A stretch of DNA of 64,000 nt from an uncultured Cohaesibacter sp. (GTDB lineage Bacteria; Pseudomonadota; Alphaproteobacteria; Rhizobiales; Cohaesibacteraceae): positions 908,775-972,774 of the forward strand of contig NZ_OY781091.1 of the NCBI RefSeq assembly GCF_963676275.1, read 5' to 3'. The translations under genes were made by a program, and so were the position numbers. Below, piece after piece: positions 45,724-53,868 of this stretch. Position 1 is the first letter of the stretch, and every line of letters starts with the position of its first letter. The notes under the pieces are model-generated. The model worked only from the letters and a program-made list of their open reading frames with translations, was not told the DNA's origin and ran no database searches.

Positions 45724-46386
45724 TCAGGCGTGAAGACGCAGGGCTTGTTCGCTGTTTCTGGAACGGACTTCCCTGTCGATCAATCTGGTGAAATGAGGGG
45801 ACAATGCCGAAAGCTGATCAAGGCCAATCGAGGTCAGGCGGGCTTCCGAAGAATCCAGCTTGGAATAATGCGACAGGCCAATCAGAATGCACATGACATG
45901 TTGCAGACTGAATCGTGAGCTGTCTTCAGACCCCATATTCTCGAGCTTGATCCGCTCGATCAGGCGCGACAGGCCCGCCGTGAGGCTGGCATACTGATCC
46001 TGAAACAGTTCGTAAGCCTGTTCATCATCCGGGTTAAGCTCGCTCAATCCATTGAATATCAGGCAACCACGCCCCTTGCCCTGTTCGGCAAGAAAATGGC
46101 TGAAATCAAGGATGAGATCCACCAAAACCAGATCAGGCTGCTGATCCTCATCACTGGGAACACTCTTCATGAGATCTTTCAGCGGAGACCCGGCAAGATA
46201 AAGATCAAGAACAGTAGTAAGAATACCTTCCCGAGATCCAAAACTATTATAGAAGCTCGATCGCTGTATCTTCATCGCGTCTACCAATGAACTGATAGAA
46301 GTACGCACGATGCCATCGGACCAAAAGCAATTGGTCGCGGCCTCTAGTACAACTTCGGAGTCGAATTCTTTAGGACGGCCCATCAT
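45724..46386 (-). CDS. TetR/AcrR-family regulator
   Basis: A 220-residue repressor. N-terminal TetR helix-turn-helix at about 26-60 (GIVRTSISSLVDAMKIQRSS, FYNSFGSREGILTTVLDLYL) followed by a ligand-binding C-terminal domain (LVDLILDFSHFLAEQGKGRG, CLIFNGLSEL). No adjacent efflux or enzyme gene, so the target is unknown. An inverted repeat upstream (46499-46512) is a candidate autoregulatory operator. Confidence 0.87.
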   Translation of the reverse strand: MMGRPKEFDSEVVLEAATNCFWSDGIVRTSISSLVDAMKIQRSSFYNSFGSREGILTTVLDLYLAGSPLKDLMKSVPSDEDQQPDLVLVDLILDFSHFLAEQGKGRGCLIFNGLSELNPDDEQAYELFQDQYASLTAGLSRLIERIKLENMGSEDSSRFSLQHVMCILIGLSHYSKLDSSEARLTSIGLDQLSALSPHFTRLIDREVRSRNSEQALRLHA

Positions 46387-46691
46387 TCCCCCCTTAGGTC
46401 ATGCGTTTCGACGAATTGGAACTACTATAACTATAAAATCTAGCGCCCAAACGCATAGATCGCAAGAATATTGACCAGATTATTGTAAAATTACCCGTAC
46501 TAATACATTAGTGTAGGCGAGAGTCTAGCAAAAAATGTCAGGTGAAAAATTATATTAATCCTATGCATATTCTGAATAGATCTATGCAATTGGACGGCCA
46601 TGAGCAGAATGGAAAAATACCAGAATGTCTGCCAGATAATTGATGTTATTGGCACATTACAGGGGTAACGATTTCGTATAAGTAATTTAAC
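46387..46691. other. AT-rich promoter region of the TetR gene
   Basis: No gene. It is markedly AT-rich compared with its neighbours, with an operator-like inverted repeat (46499-46512) and several promoter-like hexamers (TTGACC at 46471). Confidence 0.45.
46499..46512. promoter_or_regulatory. Candidate TetR operator
   Basis: ACTAAT-AC-ATTAGT is a perfect 6-2-6 inverted repeat, about 115 bases upstream of the tetR start. Palindromes of this size are typical TetR-family targets. Confidence 0.5.
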
Positions 46692-47906
46692 TTATAATTT
46701 GGATGCATGTCCAGATTTGGAGCCTGTGGAGCCAGCAAGAGTTGCGGTCAGGCGCTTTTGCTCCCGCAAGGACAGGTAATGGCCTGTGGGTAAACTGATT
46801 GCACCCGCGCTCCAACTCGCCGCATTCGGGAAATTTGCGGCTGATTTTTCGCTGAAGAAGAATTTCAACTGAGCCAGATTCCGGTAAGTTCTACATATTT
46901 TGAAGCCTTGCTGGAACAGGTCGTCAAACAGCGAATCTCTTTTGAATGGCTCTACACAGACCGGATAACGCTGTAGCAGGCGCTCGCATTTTTCCGGCTT
47001 TGGTAATTGGCGCAAGCCGAGAGAAGCCAACGCTTCATCATAGAATGAGACCTGTTTGCTGATGGCTGACCGAGTGTTCAGGCTATAACTAATGTTATTC
47101 TGAAAATGCCAGTCCTGCTCGTCGGTCAATGTCCCGACCAGATCCACATAGGGGGCTTCTTCTGCCTCGGGGCTTTCCAGACAAAGGAGGCGCTCGGCAA
47201 TGTCATGTTGGGCCGTCCAGTAGGACATTCGTGCATGATGGGCCTGATTGCGTGTAATAATGAAGGCCGGCAACTCACCTTCTACATCGCGCCAATCCGG
47301 CAGGCACCCTACGAGCATATCGCAATGGGATGCAGGCAAGTCGCTGCTGCCCAGCGACAGAAAGGCATCGGAGCCATCTTCAATCAGGGCAATGGCATCG
47401 GCGGCCAGACGTGCATAAAGCGCCTCATGCTGCGACACCTGCCCATAGAGATGACAAAGCACGACACACCGTGTCCGTTCCGTGATGGCAGCAAGGACAG
47501 CCTCTTGGTCGATCAGCAGGTCGTCAGCGTTGACATCGACCAATATGGGACGAGCCTTGGCGAGCAACACGGCATGAACGATACCAGCCGGAGCCAGCGC
47601 GGGAATGATGACCTCATCGCCGGGAGCGACATCGCAAGCCAGAAGAGCGGTATAAAGAGCGCTAGACCAGCCGGTGCAATAATGCACATGGGCACCCTGA
47701 AAATGCGCATGCAGCATTGCGCGGGAATTTTCATGGGAGGCAAGGGGGGCAATCGGCGCTGTAGGAGAGGAGGGCTCGTCCGTCACAATGGTCTGGCCTT
47801 CATTCTGCTGGCCCTCATTCTGCGGGCCTCGCTCCTGCTGGTCATGCATACCTTCCTGCCGGGGTGCTAAGGACCAATTATCCTTGGAAAGATTTTCTTT
47901 CATCAT
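46692..47906 (-). CDS. DegT/DnrJ/StrS-fold protein lacking the PLP lysine
   Basis: A 404-residue protein. Residues about 55-200 follow the DegT/StrS sugar aminotransferase pattern: YCTGWSSALYTALLACDVAP, GDEVIIPALAPAGIVHAVLL, ARPILVDVNADDLLIDQEAV and ALIEDGSDAFLSLG. Where the family has the SFxxxK-N-TTGEGG loop with the PLP Lys, this protein reads DMLVGCLPDWRDVEGELPAF with no Lys. It therefore cannot form the usual Schiff base. The N-terminus is low-complexity (QNEGQQNEGQ). About 200 C-terminal residues are not recognisable. Function unknown; a binding or regulatory role is possible. It stands alone, with no sugar-nucleotide genes nearby. Confidence 0.65.
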   Translation of the reverse strand: MMKENLSKDNWSLAPRQEGMHDQQERGPQNEGQQNEGQTIVTDEPSSPTAPIAPLASHENSRAMLHAHFQGAHVHYCTGWSSALYTALLACDVAPGDEVIIPALAPAGIVHAVLLAKARPILVDVNADDLLIDQEAVLAAITERTRCVVLCHLYGQVSQHEALYARLAADAIALIEDGSDAFLSLGSSDLPASHCDMLVGCLPDWRDVEGELPAFIITRNQAHHARMSYWTAQHDIAERLLCLESPEAEEAPYVDLVGTLTDEQDWHFQNNISYSLNTRSAISKQVSFYDEALASLGLRQLPKPEKCERLLQRYPVCVEPFKRDSLFDDLFQQGFKICRTYRNLAQLKFFFSEKSAANFPNAASWSAGAISLPTGHYLSLREQKRLTATLAGSTGSKSGHASKL

Positions 47907-48147
47907 GACTGCGCCTGATATCTGTATCTGTCTCTTTCAGACTAGGAAGATGGCGCGAAACAAGTCGTTAATCATGGGGGGAAAGGGCGTGCTATTCAGC
48001 CCCTGACCCCAATCTTTTCAGTGCATGGTTAATGAAGGATGATCAAACCGTCTGAAGGTCACCAAAGGCCCGCCCATTGCCGCGCCCTTAGCCGCGCTCA
48101 TTGTCATCACAATATGGCCTTGTCTGGCGAAGCCGCAGATTGCCATC

Positions 48148-49062
48148 TCAGGCATCAAACAGCTTGTCTTCATCCATTTCCTCGGTCCGTTCCAGCGGAC
48201 TGAGATACCCCTCCACCGCATGCACCTGATCGCGAAAGCGGCGCAGATTATCCACCACAGCCGTGCCGCCCAGCCGGGTGCATTCGGCCAGAATAAGCTC
48301 GCAAGCCGAAGCGGCAGGAACCAGCGAGGGCAGCAATTGTGGCCCCGTCATGGGAACAAACAGTCCCATATTGGCATAGGGAACAGCCGGAGAAGACATG
48401 GTGTCCGTAATTGCGACAATCTTGCAGCCGCGTTTCTTGGCCACGGTCAGCAGGCGGCCACCTTCCGAGGCATAGGGAGCGAAGGTGAAAAGGATGATCA
48501 GATCCTGCTCGTTTGCCTGCCCCAACACATCGAAATGCGAGCCGTCTGGGCTTTCCAGCAGCTGTATCTTGGGCATGGCGATCTGGCCTGCATAGGCAAG
48601 ATAGTGGGCAAAGGCAAAGGAGGAACGATAGCCCGAGACATAGACCCGGTTGGCGTCCAGAATGGCCTTGGCGATGCGCTGCACCGCTTTTTGCGTGTCG
48701 GGCTGAAACAGGCTGGTCAGATTGCCCAGAGTTGCCTTGCCGATTTCAAAGAAAATGTCGGATTCCGCATCCCAGCGCCCATCCTTCTGCAAGGCCGCCG
48801 CCCGGTCTTCAAAGCGCACGTCGCGGGCCTGTACCCCCTGCTGGAAAACCGCGCGGAAGGGCTCGAAGGTGGAAAACCCGACCACCTGTGCCAGACGCAC
48901 CACCGTGGATGGATGAACGTCGGCAGCCTTGGCCAGTTGTCGCACGGATTTGAACGCAACATCGGCTGGGTTCTCCAGAATATAGGATGCTGCGACCTTC
49001 ATTTGCGGTGAAAGATCGGCATAGCTATCCCAAATGTCTTGGCGCAGGTCATCCAGTGTCAT
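48148..49062 (-). CDS. MurR/RpiR-family transcriptional regulator
   Basis: A 304-residue regulator. The N-terminal helix-turn-helix lies at about 1-80 (LSPQMKVAASYILENPADVA, FKSVRQLAKAADVHPSTVVR). A SIS domain follows (VYVSGYRSSFAFAHYLAYAG, IVAITDTMSSPAVPYA; about 125-260), which binds phosphosugars in relatives. It is divergent from the BKACE-like/NUDIX pair and probably controls it. Two operator-like palindromes lie between them. Confidence 0.9.
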   Translation of the reverse strand: MTLDDLRQDIWDSYADLSPQMKVAASYILENPADVAFKSVRQLAKAADVHPSTVVRLAQVVGFSTFEPFRAVFQQGVQARDVRFEDRAAALQKDGRWDAESDIFFEIGKATLGNLTSLFQPDTQKAVQRIAKAILDANRVYVSGYRSSFAFAHYLAYAGQIAMPKIQLLESPDGSHFDVLGQANEQDLIILFTFAPYASEGGRLLTVAKKRGCKIVAITDTMSSPAVPYANMGLFVPMTGPQLLPSLVPAASACELILAECTRLGGTAVVDNLRRFRDQVHAVEGYLSPLERTEEMDEDKLFDA

Positions 49063-49142
49063 GATGGCTCACTTCATTCCGCATCAGGGTCTTGCATGGC
49101 AAGCTTGGTCAAACTTCCCTGTCTTGCCGGGTTATTCTCAGG

Positions 49143-49297
49143 CCATCTTAATACATAAGATGGAAGGGTTTGGCAAAAAACTGCTGTGCCTTTTGTTAAC
49201 TCACATAGTGATACGGCCCATGCTCTTGCTTGTTGACAGAATAAAATGGTGCTTCATTTGCAGGTTTGTCATGTTAAGGTCCTGAAATATATATATT
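49143..49297. promoter_or_regulatory. Palindromes between rpiR-type gene and BKACE-like gene
   Basis: CCATCTTA-N5-TAAGATGG (49143-49163) is a perfect 8-bp inverted repeat, about 80-100 bases upstream of the regulator. AATATATATATT (49286-49297) is a perfect palindrome about 37 bases upstream of the BKACE-like gene. Both are candidate operators for the regulator. TTGACA at 49229 could be a -35 element. Confidence 0.5.
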
Positions 49298-49333
49298 GAT
49301 TTAAGAAACAATTCGCTGCCGGAGCAGTATTCC

Positions 49334-50188
49334 ATGCTGGGAATCCCAAAGCCGCTGATCATTACCCTTTCTGCCAACGGTCCCAGACGGACAAAACGCG
49401 ATCATCTCTTCCTCCCCGTGAAGCTGGAAGAATTGCAGGCCTCGGCTCAGGATGCAAAAGCTGCCGGAGCCGCCATTTTCTCCTGCTCCCCGCGCGATGG
49501 CAAGGGCTTGGCGACGATGGATTCAAGCATCTGCGCCGAGAGCATCGACGCCTTGCGGCAAAGCCTTGAGGGCAGCGCTCTGGTGCAGCTCGAACTGGAT
49601 TTGTCCAGCAGCGGAGCGGTGGAAAATTGCGCCCGCCTGTTGAGCGATGTGAAGCCGGATGCATGCCTGTTGCCCTTCGCCCAGCTTTTTCCGCGTGATG
49701 GCGATGAAAGCGAGGAGGATCTTGCCAGAGATCTGCTCGATACCTGTCAGGAACTGGAAATCGGCGTCCAGTTTGCCATGTCGGATCCGACCGATATCGA
49801 CTGGTTTTATGCCTTCCGCCAATATGGCGTGATCCCGCAAGAGCAGCATGCCTTGCTTTTCATCATCGGAGAGGATGGCGAGGAACCCAGAAGCGATGCC
49901 CATCAATTGCGCAAATATCTGGCCGCGCTGGACAAGCAGCATCTGCTCGATGTGGTGCGCTGGTCGGTCGCCGCTTTTGGCACGGAAGAAACAAAGACGC
50001 TGACTGCTGCCATTGCCCTCGGCGGGCAGGTGGCGCCGGGCTGGGCCTATAATATTCACTCCGTTGATGCGGAAATCTATGGCAGTCAGAAACAACAGCT
50101 GGACCTGTTCGGGCAATTGGGGCGCAGCCTCGGGCGTCCGCTGGCCCGCGCTTTTGAGGCCCGCACTCTTCTTTTTGGCCCCCGCTGA
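49334..50188 (+). CDS. BKACE-fold (DUF849-like) protein without zinc ligands
   Basis: A 284-residue protein that follows the BKACE (beta-keto acid cleavage enzyme) pattern throughout: KPLIITLSANG, LFLPVKLEELQASAQDAKAA, GAAIFSCSPRDGKG, QFAMSDPTDIDWFYAFRQYG and AIALGGQVAPGWAYN. In active enzymes the second block reads HxHxRD, with two Zn-binding His, and the last reads (G)GHVRVGxEDN, with the Zn-binding Glu. Here these are S50-C51-S52-P53-R54-D55 and GQVAPGWAYN, so all three zinc ligands appear lost. Any activity must differ from the known acetyl-CoA-dependent cleavage. It is followed by a NUDIX gene and controlled, by position, by the divergent RpiR regulator. Confidence 0.65.
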   Translation: MLGIPKPLIITLSANGPRRTKRDHLFLPVKLEELQASAQDAKAAGAAIFSCSPRDGKGLATMDSSICAESIDALRQSLEGSALVQLELDLSSSGAVENCARLLSDVKPDACLLPFAQLFPRDGDESEEDLARDLLDTCQELEIGVQFAMSDPTDIDWFYAFRQYGVIPQEQHALLFIIGEDGEEPRSDAHQLRKYLAALDKQHLLDVVRWSVAAFGTEETKTLTAAIALGGQVAPGWAYNIHSVDAEIYGSQKQQLDLFGQLGRSLGRPLARAFEARTLLFGPR

Positions 50189-50246
50189 TGGCCACGACTG
50201 CGCCATCTGGGCAGGCTGACAAAGCAACATACGCAAAGGACATGAC

Positions 50247-50864
50247 ATGTCGGATCGCTTTCTTCCCAGACGTGACAGGGCAAATGCCGCGCTCGACAAA
50301 TGCGAACTGCAATATGATGGCTTCATCAAGCTGTCTACCTGTGAGCTTTCCTTCACCAACAGGGCAGGCAATCGGGCGACCCTGACGCGCGAAATCCATG
50401 ATCATGGTGAGGCCATTTGTGTGTTGCCGGTGGACCGCAATCGAGGGGTCGCCATGCTGGTGCGCCAGTTGCGCGCGGGCGCTGTTTATAATGGCGAGGC
50501 CGACCCGATGATACTGGAAGTGGCCGCAGGCCTTGTCGATCCGGGCGAGGATCCCGAAGAGGCCACATTGCGCGAAGCTGAAGAAGAGCTTGGCTTTCGC
50601 CTCCGGGAATTGCAAAAAGTCGCGGCCTTTTATGTGTCGCCGGGCACATTGACCGAGCGTATCTATGCCTATCTGGCATCCTACACTCTTGATGATCGCG
50701 TCGGCGAAGGCGGCGGCCTTGAGGATGAAGGCGAGGATATCATCGTTGAGGAGATTGCTCTTGATGAGCTGGGCGAAGCGGTGTTGCAAGGCAATTTACG
50801 CGACGCCAAGACCATTCTTCTCATTCAGCATCTGATGCTCAGCGAGCCAGAACTGTTTTTCTGA
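50247..50864 (+). CDS. NUDIX hydrolase (ADP-sugar pyrophosphatase-like)
   Basis: A 205-residue hydrolase with a canonical NUDIX box GLVDPGEDPEEATLREAEEE-LGF (GX5EX7REUXEEXGU, about 91-113). Conserved flanks VLPVDRNRGVAMLVRQLRAG and FYVSPGTLTERIYAYLASY match the ADP-ribose/ADP-sugar pyrophosphatase group (NudF/TrgB-like). The two genes are 58 bases apart and likely co-transcribed with the BKACE-like gene. Confidence 0.9.
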   Translation: MSDRFLPRRDRANAALDKCELQYDGFIKLSTCELSFTNRAGNRATLTREIHDHGEAICVLPVDRNRGVAMLVRQLRAGAVYNGEADPMILEVAAGLVDPGEDPEEATLREAEEELGFRLRELQKVAAFYVSPGTLTERIYAYLASYTLDDRVGEGGGLEDEGEDIIVEEIALDELGEAVLQGNLRDAKTILLIQHLMLSEPELFF

Positions 50865-50897
50865 GCCGGTAGCCCCGCTTTCATTATCGCTTCAAGC

Positions 50898-50932
50898 GCA
50901 AAAAAAAGAGGCCGGCAACAGGAATGCCGGCC
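50898..50932 (-). terminator. Intrinsic terminator of the dehydratase gene
   Basis: On the minus strand GGCCGGCA (50932-50925) pairs perfectly with TGCCGGCC (50917-50910), then CTC and a run of eight T. Lies between convergent NUDIX and dehydratase genes. Confidence 0.92.
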
Positions 50933-50992
50933 AAAAGGTTGCTAAACATCTCTTGTCTTGATTGGGCTCGCTCTGCGGGGCTGATTGCCAGC

Positions 50993-51961
50993 TCAGACGG
51001 TCGGGGTCTGGCCACTGAGGACCAGATCCATCCAGTCGCTATCGATATTCTGTCCGCTCAGAATGACGCCGACTTTCTTGCCTGCCATCTTGTCCTTCTC
51101 GCTCATCAGGGCCGCAAGGGCCGCAGCGCCAGCCCCTTCCGCCACATTATGTGTGGCCCGGAAGATGAGCCGGATGGCGTCGGCAACGGTTTCTTCTTCC
51201 ACCCGAACAATGCGCTCTGCATTTTTCAGGATGATATCGAGGGAATCCGGATCGGGAACACGCACTGCCAGACCATCGGCAAAGGTGTCGCTGCGGTCGG
51301 CTTCTGTCAGCGTGCCAGCTTCAAAGGAACGTGCATAGGCATCAACCCGAGCCGTGACCACCCCGACGATCTTCGTCTTGAGATTGAGGGCGTTGCGCGC
51401 TTCGATCATGCCGCAAATGCCCGATCCCTTGCCAATTGGCACATAAACCGTGTCGAGATCGGGATTCTGCTTCAGCATCTCGTATGAATAGGTGCCGACA
51501 CCGGCAACCAGATCTTCATGATAGGACGGCACCATGTGAAGATTCTGCTCGGCGGCCATCGCCTTGGCGTTGGCAACGGCTTCATCGAAATCTTCCCCCG
51601 CCTCAATGACTGTGGCCCCGAAGGCACGCATGGCGGCGTTCTTTTCGGGCGAATTGCCCTTGGGCACAACGATTGTCGCGCTCAGGCCCTCAATGCGGGA
51701 GGCAAAGGCCAGACTCTGGCCGTGATTGCCGCGAGTGGCCGAAATCAGACCCGCCCCTTTGGGGAAACGTGCCTTGTAGCGATTGGCATAGATCAGACCA
51801 CCCCGCACCTTGAAGGCACCGGTCGGTGTGTGATTTTCATGCTTCATCCAGACATCAGCGCCGAGCTCGGCGGCCAGAATTGGCCAATTATAGCAGGCTG
51901 TCGGGGCCAAAACCTTGTAGATGAGTTCTTCTGCCTTCTCAAAATCCAGACGGCTGAGCAT
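50993..51961 (-). CDS. Threonine/serine dehydratase-like PLP enzyme
   Basis: A 322-residue fold-type II PLP enzyme. PLP Lys is in HTPTGAFKVRGGLIY (near residue 51). The Asn loop is SATRGNHGQSLAFASR, the phosphate loop is IGKGSGICGMI, and the C-terminal segment is GVILSGQNIDSD. It lacks the C-terminal ACT regulatory domain of biosynthetic IlvA, so it is catabolic: deamination of threonine, serine or a related compound (for example the EutB-type dehydratase of hydroxyectoine breakdown). No ectoine genes are present. It is divergent from the MocR gene, whose operator repeats lie between them. Confidence 0.85.
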   Translation of the reverse strand: MLSRLDFEKAEELIYKVLAPTACYNWPILAAELGADVWMKHENHTPTGAFKVRGGLIYANRYKARFPKGAGLISATRGNHGQSLAFASRIEGLSATIVVPKGNSPEKNAAMRAFGATVIEAGEDFDEAVANAKAMAAEQNLHMVPSYHEDLVAGVGTYSYEMLKQNPDLDTVYVPIGKGSGICGMIEARNALNLKTKIVGVVTARVDAYARSFEAGTLTEADRSDTFADGLAVRVPDPDSLDIILKNAERIVRVEEETVADAIRLIFRATHNVAEGAGAAALAALMSEKDKMAGKKVGVILSGQNIDSDWMDLVLSGQTPTV

Positions 51962-52282
51962 GATATTTGTCCTTTATTTCTTGCTTCCTTCCCTGACGGG
52001 GACCATGCCTGATTGCGGGGGATGGCGACTTTTGCTTCTCAATTGAGACGCAAAAGCGCAGGAAGTGATTTTATCGAATGGTCAAATTGCAGTTGTCAAA
52101 GATCATGGCAAAGGATATTGTATGGTTCAAACCTTATATTGTATGGGCGGCAAGATTTATTGGCCTCCATACAATCTGCTGCTTATGCTCTTCTCTTCAT
52201 CTGGTCTTCAAAGAGGAGCAGAGGAGGAGGGCAATGTCCGGTTTGCAGACTGGGCATCAGGCCGGTGTTCGCCGAGGAGCTT
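51962..52282. other. Divergent promoter region dehydratase / mocR
   Basis: About 320 bases without a gene. The main content is the operator set at 52117-52175, described separately. The in-frame extension of mocR from 52013 into this region has no family similarity. Confidence 0.55.
52117..52175. promoter_or_regulatory. MocR-type operator: repeats of ATTGTATGG
   Basis: ATTGTATGG occurs at 52117-52125 and 52138-52146, a direct repeat exactly 21 bp (two helical turns) apart. A third copy is inverted, CCATACAAT, at 52167-52175. Direct repeats plus an inverted copy between divergent genes are the known layout for MocR regulators such as GabR and PdxR. Likely regulator: the adjacent MocR protein. 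Confidence 0.75.
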
Positions 52283-53683
52283 ATGAAAGAAAAGAAAGTG
52301 AGCTGGTGCCCGGATATCTCGGGCTATTCCGGGCCGATTTACCGGGCCATCGTGGATGCGATGCAAAAGGATATCCGCAGCGGAGTTCTGCCTGAAAGCG
52401 CGCGTCTGCCTACCCAGCGCGATCTCGCCTGGGCGCTCAAGGTCAATCTTTCCACCGTAACCGAAGCTTTCAAGGAGGCGACCCGATTGCGCCTGATCGC
52501 GGGGGAAGTGGGGCGCGGCACCTATGTTCTGCCGGTCAACAACGCCACCCAGCTCTACGCGATTGATCGTCCCCATGCGGAAAATGTCATCGACCTCTCG
52601 ACGATTAAACCGGCGCAGGCCTTCTCGCGCGAGGATGTGCACAAAAGCTTCGAGGCCTTGTTGCAACGGGATAATCTGGCCGATGTGATGGAATATCATG
52701 CGCCCGACCTTATCGCCCGCAGCCGAGATGCGGTGGTGCAGCTGTGTCAGGCGCGAGGCTTTCATCCGCGACCGGCAGCCATTTTTCCCTGCGCCGGAGC
52801 GCAGGCGGCCCTGTTTGCCGCCCTGCAAATGATCGCCAAGCCGGATTTGCCGATTCTCGTCGAGGAATTGACCTTTCCCGGCATGAAGGTTGCGGCAAAA
52901 CAGATGGGCTTGCGGCTGGTGCCCGTGGCCATGGACAGGAAAGGCATCCTGCCGGAGGATCTGGACCGGGCCTCACGGGCAAGCGGGGCCAGAACGCTGG
53001 TTGTCAGCCCGATTCTGCAAAATCCGACGGGTTCGATGATGGATCGCAAACGCCGGGCTGATATAGCCCATATGGCTGAGAAGCTTGACCTTTTGGTGAT
53101 TGAGGAAGATGTCTATGGCGGCTTTTCCGGTCAGTCTCCTCTGAGCCTGCAACTGGCCGGACGTTCGATATTGGTTGGCGGACTTTCCAAGCTGGTCGCG
53201 CCGGGGCTGCGCTTTGGCTATATCGTCGTGTCATTTGATGAGAAAAGCTCCCATTCTATGACGATGAATTTTGCCGCCGACGAACTGGTTCATGTGACCA
53301 GCTGGATGACCGCTCCCATAATGCTCGAACTCGCCTGCGACTGGATCGAGAGCGGTGCGGTCAATGATCATATGGAATGGCAAAGACAGGAGGCGAGGGC
53401 GCGCCAGTCTCTGGTGCGCAGGCGGCTGGGTCTGGCCGCGCTGGGGCGCAATCCGGCAGCCCCTCATCTCTGGATCGAAACCGGTGGCGACAGCCCCTTT
53501 GGCAAATGGAGCGGCGACCAGCTCGCCTCTTTGGCCCGAGGTGCCGGGGTTGATCTTGTGCCTGCCTCCACTTTCTGCGCCGGGCGCATGCAGTCGGATG
53601 GCGTGCGCCTTTGTGTTACGGCTCCGCGTGACCGGGCAGAATTGCAGGAAGCCTGTAAACGCCTGATAAAGGCGTGGCAATAG
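52283..53683 (+). CDS. MocR-type regulator (GntR HTH fused to aminotransferase fold)
   Basis: A 466-residue regulator. Residues about 10-80 form the GntR winged helix (GPIYRAIVDAMQKDIRSGVL, ARLPTQRDLAWALKVNLSTV). The remainder is a fold-type I aminotransferase domain: CAGAQAALFAALQMI, SPILQNPTGSMMDRKRR, VIEEDVYGGFSG and ILVGGLSKLVAPGLRFGY with a retained PLP Lys. Such proteins bind PLP and sense an amine or amino acid. ATG 52283 follows GAGGAG; the 90-residue extension from 52013 is not coding-like. It most likely controls the divergent dehydratase gene. Confidence 0.9.
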   Translation: MKEKKVSWCPDISGYSGPIYRAIVDAMQKDIRSGVLPESARLPTQRDLAWALKVNLSTVTEAFKEATRLRLIAGEVGRGTYVLPVNNATQLYAIDRPHAENVIDLSTIKPAQAFSREDVHKSFEALLQRDNLADVMEYHAPDLIARSRDAVVQLCQARGFHPRPAAIFPCAGAQAALFAALQMIAKPDLPILVEELTFPGMKVAAKQMGLRLVPVAMDRKGILPEDLDRASRASGARTLVVSPILQNPTGSMMDRKRRADIAHMAEKLDLLVIEEDVYGGFSGQSPLSLQLAGRSILVGGLSKLVAPGLRFGYIVVSFDEKSSHSMTMNFAADELVHVTSWMTAPIMLELACDWIESGAVNDHMEWQRQEARARQSLVRRRLGLAALGRNPAAPHLWIETGGDSPFGKWSGDQLASLARGAGVDLVPASTFCAGRMQSDGVRLCVTAPRDRAELQEACKRLIKAWQ

Positions 53684-53804
53684 GAAAATAGCGCACAGAT
53701 GCAAAAAGGCGACCTGATCTGAGCAGATCGGGGCCAGTCGGGCGGAGAGAGTGGCGGAGCTCAGACCTAACACAGCCCCTGAGCAAGATGCCCATCACAA
53801 TAGC

Positions 53805-53847
53805 CAGTCTTCAGTCAGTCTTCAGTCAGTCTTCAGCCAGTCTCAGC
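53805..53847. repeat. 11-bp tandem repeat between mocR and pdhS
   Basis: CAGTCTTCAGT is repeated head to tail: units at 53805-53815, 53816-53826, 53827-53837 and a shortened fourth to 53847. It lies in the 3' untranslated DNA between the two convergent genes. Confidence 0.85.
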
Positions 53848-53868
53848 GGTTCGGTCTCAAGTGGCACC

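Noticed and set aside
45478..45918. Plus-strand open frame of 146 codons at the tetR 3' end
   Set aside because: It overlaps the TetR gene antisense, crosses its terminator, and shows no recognisable protein features.
52013..52282. 90-residue extension of MocR from 52013
   Set aside because: It runs through the operator repeats and has no GntR-like sequence; ATG 52283 has GAGGAG upstream.
53811..53847. CRISPR-like repeats near 53.8 kb
   Set aside because: The unit is 11 bp in uninterrupted tandem with no spacers and no cas genes, so it is a simple tandem repeat.
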